A stretch of DNA of 11,232 bases from an uncultured Eubacteriales bacterium. GTDB taxonomy: Bacteria > Bacillota_A > Clostridia > Christensenellales > Aristaeellaceae. Location of the stretch: the NCBI GenBank assembly GCA_902803675.1, contig CADCQZ010000293.1, positions 1 through 11,232 on the forward strand, given 5' to 3'. Both the position numbers and the translations under genes were made by a program. The notes below the pieces were generated by a model that did not search any database, had not been told where the DNA came from, and worked only from the letters and a program-made list of their open reading frames with translations. Shown one piece after another: positions 1-5,882 of the stretch; within the stretch, counting starts at the first letter, position 1; each line of letters opens with the position of its first letter.

Positions 1-1
1 C

Positions 2-505
2 AGTGTGCCCTTCATGGTGGTCGCGACCCTGTTCCAGCTGCACCTTGCCAGCAAAGTGGGGCCTGTGGTATCCCTCCTTTTCGCGTTCATCATGACGGGC
101 TGGGTGGGTACAGCCGCCCGGGTCAGGACTCAGTTCTACCGTTTCAAGGGCCAGGAGTACGTACTGGCTGCCCGCACCCTGGGCGCGAAAGACAGGCGGA
201 TCATTTTCAAGCATATCTTCCCGAACTCCCTGGGCACCATCGTGACGGGCGCCGTCATGACCATCCCCGGCGTGATCTTTTCAGAATCCATGCTGAGCTA
301 TCTGCACATCATCAACCTGGATACCTCGTCCACGGTCACCTCGATCGGCACCATGCTGGCGAACGGAAACGGCTACCTGAACACGTACCCGCACATCATC
401 ATGTTCCCGGCCATTTTCATTGCCATACTCGAGATATCCTTCAACCTGTTCGGCAACGGTCTGCGAGACGCGCTGAATCCTTCTCTGAGAGGAGCGGATA
501 ACTGA
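2..505 (+). CDS. oppC: Oligopeptide ABC transporter permease OppC, C-terminal part (5' end outside window)
   Basis: The reading frame is open to the left edge, so this is the last 167 or so codons of a longer gene; the GTG at position 5 is not a credible start. It is the C-terminal half of a binding-protein-dependent transport permease that forms half of the membrane channel of a peptide importer. The EAA coupling loop is clear (EYVLAARTLGAKDRR, about 155-199, followed by an IFKHIFPN segment), and the protein ends in the OppC/DppC hallmark GNGLRDALNP. Three to four hydrophobic helices surround the loop. The usual SYLGFG..P...WG segment is altered to SYLHIINLDTSS, so this copy is divergent. 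The stop codon overlaps the start of the next gene (TGATG), which indicates translational coupling to oppD. Whether its missing N-terminal half carries an inserted domain like the second oppC in this window cannot be seen. Confidence 0.9.
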   Translation, partial: SVPFMVVATLFQLHLASKVGPVVSLLFAFIMTGWVGTAARVRTQFYRFKGQEYVLAARTLGAKDRRIIFKHIFPNSLGTIVTGAVMTIPGVIFSESMLSYLHIINLDTSSTVTSIGTMLANGNGYLNTYPHIIMFPAIFIAILEISFNLFGNGLRDALNPSLRGADN

Positions 506-2673
506 TGGCAAAGCTGGAAGTCAAAAATCTGACCATATCTTTCCGTACCACCAACGGTGCGGTCCGCGCCGTGAGGGATGTATCTTTCGATCTGCAGGAA
601 GGGGAGACGCTGGCGATCGCTGGCGAATCCGGTTCCGGCAAATCGGTGACCACCCGCGCCGTCATGGGTATCCTGGCCGGCAACGCCATGGTGGACGGCG
701 GCGAGATCATCTATGACGGAAAGGATCTGCTGAAGATCCCCGAGGAGGAGTTCCACAATCTTCGCGGACACCGCCTCGCCATGGTCTTCCAGGATCCCCT
801 GAGCGCGCTCAATCCCGTGATGCGCATCGGGCGGCAGCTGACGGAAGCGATGCTGCTCAACAACAAGGAACGCCGCCGGGACGGGCGCGAGAGCTTCAAC
901 AGGACCCTTAAGACCCTGCAGGATAAGATGACGGCTGAGGGCAGCGTCAGCGGCGTAGAGGACAAGATCAAGGAATTCGACAGCTTTGTGAAGATCGCTG
1001 TCAGGCAGGAATTTGCCTATAAAGAAGCTACGGAGTCCATGGTGGAGGTGCTCGACGGCGTCGACGAGGCCAATGACGCCCTGATCCGGCGCAATGACAG
1101 GGACGTTCGGGAAGCCTGCGGCCGGATGCTCCGGGCGATGAAACATGTTTACAACCCGTATACCTTTGCTCAGGGCGATCCCCTGATCGCGTCATTCACC
1201 GAAAAACTCGGTTCGTTCCAGCGGAAATATACCGGGCGCCAGCAGGGTGAGTTGGGATCCCTGCTGCAGGAGATCACGGACTCTTTCGATCCCAAACTGA
1301 AGGCGGAAAGCCCCAACTTCTTCTGCATCGGTTATTCCGTCATGCATGGGAGACAGCCCGATCCCGCGGCCCGCTCCATCCCGGAGATCAACAGGGAAGC
1401 CCGCAGGGATCTGGACGAAGGTTTCATGCTCTCCTTCAGGAAGGACGTGGAAAAGGCCCTGGAGTGGTCCGAAAAACAGTCTCTTGAGGAGAAGAAGAAG
1501 GCGGTGGAGGCCCTGAAGGCGGCGATGCCGGTATTCGGGGCGGATTCGCTCGCTCAGGACAAGTGCGCTGAAAAGCTGAAGGAATCGGCGGCTGCCGTGG
1601 AACGCTCCATCGATCCTCTCCGGCTGGAAAAGGATAATCAGGCCTACGTATACAGGAGCGGCGTCAAAGCTCTGCTGGAACGGTATTTCAGAGCCTTCAG
1701 GCAGAATCCCCGTGAGGAGGCCCGCTACAAGAAGGACACGGAGAGATTCGAGCGGGATAAGGCCCGGGGCAAGACACCGCCTTCCGTGATCCCCATGAAC
1801 CTGATCGACATCGATGCTGTCCAAAAGAGCCTCACCGATCAGGTCTCGAATCTTGTAAAGCACTATGAGAGCCAGATCGCGTCGGGCCCCGCCGGCGGAT
1901 ATGACAAGCGCGCCGAGGATATGATCGACTACCTGAAAGCGCGGGCGGAGGATTACGCTTTCAAGCTTTCCCAGGGCATGGCGCGTCACCGGGCCATCGA
2001 ACTGATGAAGGAAGTGGGCATCCCGGAGCCGCACAAGCGCTACCGTCAGTATCCCTTTGAGTTCTCCGGCGGCATGCGTCAGCGCATCGTTATCGCGATC
2101 GCGCTGTCCGCCAACCCGGACATCCTCATCTGCGATGAGCCCACCACCGCTCTGGACGTGACCATCCAGGCCCAGATCCTGGAGCTGATCAACCGTTTGA
2201 AGAAAGAACGCCGCCTGAGCGTCATCTTCATCACTCACGATCTGGGCGTCGTGGCCAACATGGCGGATAAGATCGCGATCATGTACGCCGGCAAGATCGT
2301 TGAGTACGGTACGGCGGACGACGTGTTCTATGATCCCAGGCATCCCTACACCTGGGCTCTTCTGTCCTCCATGCCCGATCTGGAGACCAAGGAAAAACTG
2401 GAAGCCATCCCCGGCACGCCGCCGGATATGATCCTGCCGCCCCAGGGCGACGCTTTCGCCGCGCGGAACAAGTACGCCATGCAGATCGACTTTGAGGAAC
2501 AGCCCCCGGTGTTCCGGGTCAGTCCCACTCACTGGGCGGCTACCTGGCTCCTGCATCCCGATGCGCCGCATGTGGAGCCGCCTGCCATCGTGACCGACCG
2601 CATCCGTCGGATGCAGGAAGCCCAGAAAGAAAGAGAAATGAAAGAAGCCGTGAAAGGAGGCACCGAGGCATGA
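505..2673 (+). CDS. oppD: Oligopeptide ABC transporter ATPase OppD with a large helical insertion
   Basis: This is one of the two cytoplasmic ATPases that power peptide import. Walker A is GESGSGKS at residues 40-47, the Q-loop is FQDP with Q96, the signature is FSGGM at 520-524, Walker B is ILICDEP at 540-546, the D-loop is TALD at 548-551, and the switch histidine is H578 in ITHDLGVV. All are intact, so ATP hydrolysis is expected. OppD is normally about 330-360 aa; this one is 722 aa. The extra length is one block, about residues 119-490, between the Q-loop and the signature. It is highly charged and probably helical, has no membrane segment, and I do not recognise its family. The C-terminal oligopeptide-binding tail (HPYTWALLSSMP, IPGTPPD) is present, but the four cysteines usual there are replaced. 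The start ATG overlaps the oppC stop and the stop overlaps the oppF start, so the frame is continuous and deliberate. Confidence 0.93.
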   Translation: MAKLEVKNLTISFRTTNGAVRAVRDVSFDLQEGETLAIAGESGSGKSVTTRAVMGILAGNAMVDGGEIIYDGKDLLKIPEEEFHNLRGHRLAMVFQDPLSALNPVMRIGRQLTEAMLLNNKERRRDGRESFNRTLKTLQDKMTAEGSVSGVEDKIKEFDSFVKIAVRQEFAYKEATESMVEVLDGVDEANDALIRRNDRDVREACGRMLRAMKHVYNPYTFAQGDPLIASFTEKLGSFQRKYTGRQQGELGSLLQEITDSFDPKLKAESPNFFCIGYSVMHGRQPDPAARSIPEINREARRDLDEGFMLSFRKDVEKALEWSEKQSLEEKKKAVEALKAAMPVFGADSLAQDKCAEKLKESAAAVERSIDPLRLEKDNQAYVYRSGVKALLERYFRAFRQNPREEARYKKDTERFERDKARGKTPPSVIPMNLIDIDAVQKSLTDQVSNLVKHYESQIASGPAGGYDKRAEDMIDYLKARAEDYAFKLSQGMARHRAIELMKEVGIPEPHKRYRQYPFEFSGGMRQRIVIAIALSANPDILICDEPTTALDVTIQAQILELINRLKKERRLSVIFITHDLGVVANMADKIAIMYAGKIVEYGTADDVFYDPRHPYTWALLSSMPDLETKEKLEAIPGTPPDMILPPQGDAFAARNKYAMQIDFEEQPPVFRVSPTHWAATWLLHPDAPHVEPPAIVTDRIRRMQEAQKEREMKEAVKGGTEA
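859..1974 (+). other. Inserted charged helical domain within OppD (about residues 119-490)
   Basis: Upstream of this block the protein reads as normal OppD up to the segment after the Q-loop (SALNPVMRIGRQLTEAMLL). Downstream it resumes with the usual helical subdomain (IELMKEVGIPEPHKRYRQYP). The roughly 370 aa between are rich in Lys, Arg and Glu, have long stretches with helical and coiled-coil character, and contain only two cysteines. Because the segment falls in the helical subdomain that faces the permease coupling helices, it should project into the cytoplasm near the ATPase-permease interface. No catalytic motif was recognised. Boundaries are approximate. Confidence 0.8.
2653..2660 (+). 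promoter_or_regulatory. Ribosome binding site of oppF inside the oppD 3' end
   Basis: AAAGGAGG lies within the last codons of oppD, 9 bases before the oppF ATG at 2670. The ATGA overlap together with this strong site supports both coupled and independent initiation, and it fixes the oppF start so that the N-terminal membrane module is part of the protein. Confidence 0.75.
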
Positions 2674-3830
2674 AAGCAGCAAAACGACTGGCAACGGTGC
2701 TGAAGATCATCGGCTGGGTCCTCATCGCTCTGGCGGTCGGCGTGACCATCTACAGCCTGGCGACCAGCGGCGGGCCCTGGAATACGATGAAGAACTGGCT
2801 GAGCAAGGGCGGGATCCGGCAGAACATCGTCGACCGGGTGAGCTTTGACCATCAGTATTACAACGCTCTCATCGACGCGGCCGATACCAGGAAGCTGCAG
2901 GATTCCCTGCGGCAGGACCGCGCCAGGACATTTTTCACCGCCTGGGAAAGCAAACTCCGGACGGGCGAGGAAGCCATCATACGGGACAATACGGAGGCTT
3001 TCTATAAAGAATACGCGGACGGCATCACGAAGGAGCAGGCCGAAGGATTTCTCACGTTTTTCGACCAGCTGGAGAGCGGCCGTGAGACCAGGCTGCTGAA
3101 GGAGACTTTCGAGTATCTTGACGGTGTCGCGAAGCCGGCCGCGGGCAAGGGAAAGCTTGCCAAGCTGCAGGCCGCCTCCGTGGAACCTGAGGTCCGGGCC
3201 GCCTATGACAAGTATGCGGAAGCCTGGGGCGAAGGAGCCGGTACCTATCTGGAGTTCGTCGAGACGGTGGCGGCGATGGTCAGGGAAGATATCGCTGCGG
3301 GCAATAACGTGACCGATGTCAAGGGATATGTCAACGATCTGGATAAAGCCCGTTATGACAGCGCGCTCTCCCGTGTCCAGGCCCAGGAAAGGGAAGAGGC
3401 TGAGGATATCCGGGATAAATACGCGGACGAGCTGAGAAAGACCGTTGCCGGCGGCCAGGCGGATGTGCGCGGATACTATGAGACCCTGTACACGGCGATC
3501 CTTGAGAAATACTCCGGAGAAAAGCCTTTCAAGGATGTTTTCGTCAACAAAACTTATGAGATGATCAATGATCCCGCCTTTGACGGCTCGATCAATACGC
3601 TGATGAAGGAAGTGCGCGCCGCTGACGCGAAAGCGCAGGAAAACAGCACGGACGGGGCCATGACCGTTTTCGCAAAAACGATGGTGGTGGCGGTGTCCGA
3701 TCAGAATAATGAGCTGGGCATTTTCCGGATGCTGTGGTTCCTGTGCGCCAACATCATCTGGCTTTGGGCCATCGGCATCCTGCTCATCATCATTTCCGGC
3801 GTGATCGACAGGATCGTCAGCAAGGTCACC
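2670..3830 (+). other. N-terminal two-helix membrane module of OppF with predicted extracytoplasmic helical domain
   Basis: Residues 1-12 hold four Lys/Arg and precede a hydrophobic stretch ([18 protein letters not shown]). A second hydrophobic stretch follows at about 354-378 ([19 protein letters not shown] and following), ending in basic DRIVSK. The 320 or so residues between are hydrophilic, helix-favouring and rich in Glu, Asp, Lys and Ala, without recognised motifs. With a cytoplasmic ATPase after helix 2, the only consistent two-pass topology places this region outside. Its family is not recognised. Confidence 0.75.
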
Positions 3831-5135
3831 CTGGCCCGGCTTGAGCACGCCGGCATCGAGGAGGATCCCGATATCCTTCTGCGCGTGGAACACCTCAAAC
3901 AGTACTTCCGTTCCGGCTCATATATCAACAAGGCCGTGGATGACGTGAGCTTCTATATCAAAAAGGGCGAAGTTTTCGGCCTGGTAGGGGAGTCCGGCTG
4001 CGGGAAGACCACCACAGGCCGCACGATCATCAACCTGTACGACCCCACGGAAGGCAATGTGTACTTCGAGGGCCTGAGGATCTCCTCCAACCAGAACGGC
4101 CTTCCGGTGCTCATCCGCAGCCTGCGCAACGATCTCAACGCGCAGAAAAAGCGTATGGAAGCGGAGCTGAAGGAAAAGATCGCCGCCGAGCCCGCGCGGA
4201 AGAGCGAGCTGACAGCCGAATATGAGAAGAAGCTGGGCGGGATGAAAAAAGAACTGGCTCAGAAGATCCGCGACGCGAAGACCAACGCGCTGGAGTCCTC
4301 CGTTGAAAAAAGCAAATGCGTCGAGAAATACCGGGAGAAGCGCAAAGCGGAACTGACGGCCCGCTACAACGAGGATATGAAAACGCTGACCGGCGCCGCG
4401 GCGGAAGCGCGCAGGGCCCGGTATGAGATGGACATGAAGGTCGCTGCGAAGGACAACATCATGACCAAGATGCAGATGATCTTCCAGGACCCCATCGCGT
4501 CGATCAATCCCCGCATGACCGTGCGGGAGATCATCGCCGAGGGTCTCAAGATCCGCGGGATCAAGGATGAGAAGTATATCGACGAAAAGGTGTACGAAGT
4601 GCTTGACCTGGTGGGCCTGGTCCGGGAGCACGCGGCGCGGTATCCGCATGAGTTTTCCGGCGGACAGCGCCAGCGCATCGGCATCGCCCGCGCCATCGTG
4701 CTGCAGCCCGATCTGATCATCGCCGACGAGCCGATCTCCGCTCTGGACGTGTCTATTCAGGCCCAGGTGATCAATCTGCTCAACGATCTGCGCAACAGGA
4801 TGGGCCTTACCATCATGTTCATCGCTCATAATCTGAGCGTGGTCAAGTATTTCTCCGACCGCATCGGCGTGATGTATTACGGGCATCTGGTGGAGCTGGC
4901 CGCCTCGGATGAACTGTTCGAGCATCCCCTGCATCCTTACACCAGGTCGCTGCTCAGCGCGATCCCTTATCCGGATCCTCACCATGAGAAACACCGTAAG
5001 CGCATCGAGTACGATCCGCATAAAGCCCACGATTATTCCAAGGATCCGCCCACGCTGCGGGAGATAAGGCCGGGCCATTTCATCCGGTGCAACGATGCCG
5101 AGTTCGAAGCGTATAAGAAGGAGCTCGGTGAATAA
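2670..5135 (+). CDS. oppF: Oligopeptide ABC transporter ATPase OppF with N-terminal membrane module and coiled-coil insertion
   Basis: This is the second ATPase of the importer, 821 aa against a usual 310-330. From about residue 402 it reads as OppF: Walker A GESGCGKT at 440-447, Q-loop FQDP with Q606, signature FSGGQ at 662-666, Walker B LIIADEP at 682-688, D-loop SALD at 690-693 and H-loop H720. The tail ([28 protein letters not shown]) is typical of Gram-positive OppF. Two parts are additional. Residues 1-400 form a membrane module with a Lys/Arg-rich start, a helix at about 11-31, a helical soluble region of about 320 aa and a second helix at about 354-378. Residues about 472-595 are a coiled-coil insertion between Walker A and the Q-loop. 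By the positive-inside rule the soluble region is outside and the ATPase inside. The start overlaps the oppD stop and is preceded by AAAGGAGG. An ABC import ATPase that itself spans the membrane is unusual. Confidence 0.92.
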   Translation: MKAAKRLATVLKIIGWVLIALAVGVTIYSLATSGGPWNTMKNWLSKGGIRQNIVDRVSFDHQYYNALIDAADTRKLQDSLRQDRARTFFTAWESKLRTGEEAIIRDNTEAFYKEYADGITKEQAEGFLTFFDQLESGRETRLLKETFEYLDGVAKPAAGKGKLAKLQAASVEPEVRAAYDKYAEAWGEGAGTYLEFVETVAAMVREDIAAGNNVTDVKGYVNDLDKARYDSALSRVQAQEREEAEDIRDKYADELRKTVAGGQADVRGYYETLYTAILEKYSGEKPFKDVFVNKTYEMINDPAFDGSINTLMKEVRAADAKAQENSTDGAMTVFAKTMVVAVSDQNNELGIFRMLWFLCANIIWLWAIGILLIIISGVIDRIVSKVTLARLEHAGIEEDPDILLRVEHLKQYFRSGSYINKAVDDVSFYIKKGEVFGLVGESGCGKTTTGRTIINLYDPTEGNVYFEGLRISSNQNGLPVLIRSLRNDLNAQKKRMEAELKEKIAAEPARKSELTAEYEKKLGGMKKELAQKIRDAKTNALESSVEKSKCVEKYREKRKAELTARYNEDMKTLTGAAAEARRARYEMDMKVAAKDNIMTKMQMIFQDPIASINPRMTVREIIAEGLKIRGIKDEKYIDEKVYEVLDLVGLVREHAARYPHEFSGGQRQRIGIARAIVLQPDLIIADEPISALDVSIQAQVINLLNDLRNRMGLTIMFIAHNLSVVKYFSDRIGVMYYGHLVELAASDELFEHPLHPYTRSLLSAIPYPDPHHEKHRKRIEYDPHKAHDYSKDPPTLREIRPGHFIRCNDAEFEAYKKELGE
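4083..4454 (+). other. Coiled-coil insertion in the OppF nucleotide-binding domain (about residues 472-595)
   Basis: The segment follows the conserved [10 protein letters not shown] strand and ends just before MQMIFQDP of the Q-loop. A normal OppF has a short linker here. The inserted stretch is dominated by Lys, Glu, Arg and Ala in heptad-like patterns (for example [15 protein letters not shown] and [16 protein letters not shown]) and is likely an antiparallel coiled-coil hairpin in the cytoplasm. Boundaries are approximate. Confidence 0.75.
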
Positions 5136-5153
5136 TCCGACAAGGATACATCT

Positions 5154-5190
5154 TCCCCGGCAGGGATCTGAAAATGATCCCCGCCGGGGA
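5154..5190 (+). terminator. Stem-loop between oppF and the small membrane protein gene
   Basis: Arms TCCCCGGCAGGGATC (5154-5168) and GATCCCCGCCGGGGA (5176-5190) pair over 15 positions with a single A-C mismatch around a 7-base loop. No real T-tract follows (CTGTCATTTA), so it is probably a partial terminator, or an mRNA stability or processing element at the oppF 3' end, rather than a full intrinsic terminator. Confidence 0.55.
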
Positions 5191-5220
5191 CTGTCATTTA
5201 AGAACGGGGTGCGATAACGA

Positions 5221-5622
5221 TTGAAAAAGAAACTGCTTCCATGGCTGATCGAGCTCGGCGCCGGCCTGGCCGTCTTCGCGGCCGTCGCCGTCAGCCGCGG
5301 CGTATTTTCCCTTGGGGACAAAGCGGAGATCTACAGCGCTCTGTGTGACGCGTTTTTTGTGCCGGGCGTTTTTCTCTTCTGTTTCGGTCTCCTGGCTTTC
5401 TGCGCCTACGGCGGGACCTTCGACATCTTTTCCTACGGGGTGAAGAGCCTCAAAGTGCTTTTCACGCCCTTCGGAAAAGCGGAGAAGCATCAGCGTTATC
5501 TGGACTACAAGCTTGAGAAGGAAGCACGGCGGACGCGTCCGAAGCCCCGCACCCTGATCCTGGGCACTGTTTTTCTTCTCGCCGCGGGATTTTGCCTGAT
5601 CATGTATAATCAGGCAGGATAA
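5221..5622 (+). CDS. Small three-helix membrane protein, DUF3899-like
   Basis: This 133-aa integral membrane protein has a basic start (KKK), hydrophobic helices at about 7-28, 40-62 and 110-128, and a charged loop at 84-110 rich in Lys and Arg. The stretch around residues 43-73 (DAFFVPG, then GGTFDIFSYG) resembles the DUF3899 family of Bacillota, from memory; the function of that family is unknown. The start must be TTG at 5221: an in-frame TAA lies at 5215-5217, and no ATG occurs before the first helix. The ribosome site is weak (GGGGTG, 5206-5211), so expression is probably low. It sits 85 bases after oppF, beyond the hairpin, and before the promoter of the next operon, so it is most likely the last gene of the first opp operon. 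A role as an accessory of that transporter is inference from position only. Confidence 0.72.
   Translation: MKKKLLPWLIELGAGLAVFAAVAVSRGVFSLGDKAEIYSALCDAFFVPGVFLFCFGLLAFCAYGGTFDIFSYGVKSLKVLFTPFGKAEKHQRYLDYKLEKEARRTRPKPRTLILGTVFLLAAGFCLIMYNQAG
5593..5616 (+). repeat. Inverted repeat at the 3' end of the DUF3899-like gene
   Basis: TGCCTGAT (5593-5600) and ATCAGGCA (5609-5616) are perfect 8-base inverted copies around an 8-base loop. The repeat overlaps the last codons of the gene, with its stop at 5620. There is no T-tract, so it could be a weak terminator or mRNA 3'-end stabiliser for the first operon. Confidence 0.45.
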
Positions 5623-5646
5623 CGGCAGTGTGATACAATCCCGGTC

Positions 5647-5675
5647 GATAATTCATCAGGAGATGAAAAATTATC
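5647..5675 (+). repeat. Imperfect inverted repeat upstream of the oppA promoter
   Basis: TTCATC (5652-5657) pairs with GATGAA (5662-5667) around AGGA. Beyond a three-A bulge, GATAA (5647-5651) pairs with TTATC (5671-5675). It lies about 45 bases upstream of the -35 and shares the TTCATC/GATGAA half-sites with the repeat at the promoter, so it could be an upstream operator. Confidence 0.4.
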
Positions 5676-5717
5676 CGTGACAATGCCTGGATATTGCCAG
5701 GATGCCTTAATTTTGCC

Positions 5718-5746
5718 TTGATTTTATATAAAGTATCTGCTATAAT
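5718..5746 (+). promoter_or_regulatory. Sigma-A promoter of the oppA operon
   Basis: TTGATT (5718-5723) is separated by exactly 17 bases from a consensus TATAAT (5741-5746), which is preceded by TGC and so has an extended -10. Transcription should start near 5752-5754, giving a leader of about 130 bases before oppA. The surrounding sequence is much more AT-rich than the genes, as expected for a strong promoter. Confidence 0.8.
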
Positions 5747-5747
5747 T

Positions 5748-5771
5748 CTTCATCGGTTTAATCCGATGAAG
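5748..5771 (+). promoter_or_regulatory. Inverted repeat at the transcription start, candidate operator
   Basis: CTTCATCGG (5748-5756) and CCGATGAAG (5763-5771) are perfect 9-base inverted copies with a 6-base spacer (TTTAAT). The site begins two bases after the -10 and covers the expected start point, a classic repressor position. It could also fold as a hairpin at the very 5' end of the mRNA and stabilise it. No regulator gene is visible in the window. Confidence 0.55.
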
Positions 5772-5882
5772 TGTTCGGTTTGCCGGATCTGTCAGGTATC
5801 AATCAAATATTTTGAAGGCAATGGCGAAAGCCGTTTGTCATAGCCGTTACGACGGCAAATTATATTTATAGGAGGAACCCCT

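Noticed and set aside
859..1974. The OppD insertion as an intein or a frameshift artefact
   Set aside because: There are no intein splice motifs, the frame is uninterrupted, and composition matches a folded helical protein rather than out-of-frame translation.
1192..2694. A 500-codon minus-strand open frame over oppD, with similar long antisense frames over oppF and oppC
   Set aside because: They are shadows of genes with intact ABC or permease motifs; the translations are His/Arg/Gly-rich without domain signals.
5605..5610. TATAAT at the end of the DUF3899-like gene as a second promoter
   Set aside because: No -35 is present at 16-18 bases upstream (the sequence there is GC-rich), and the bases are part of an inverted repeat.
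5663..5680. A five-codon leader peptide (ATG AAA AAT TAT CCG TGA) after AGGAG
   Set aside because: The AGGAG runs directly into the ATG without spacing, and the site lies upstream of the predicted oppA transcription start.
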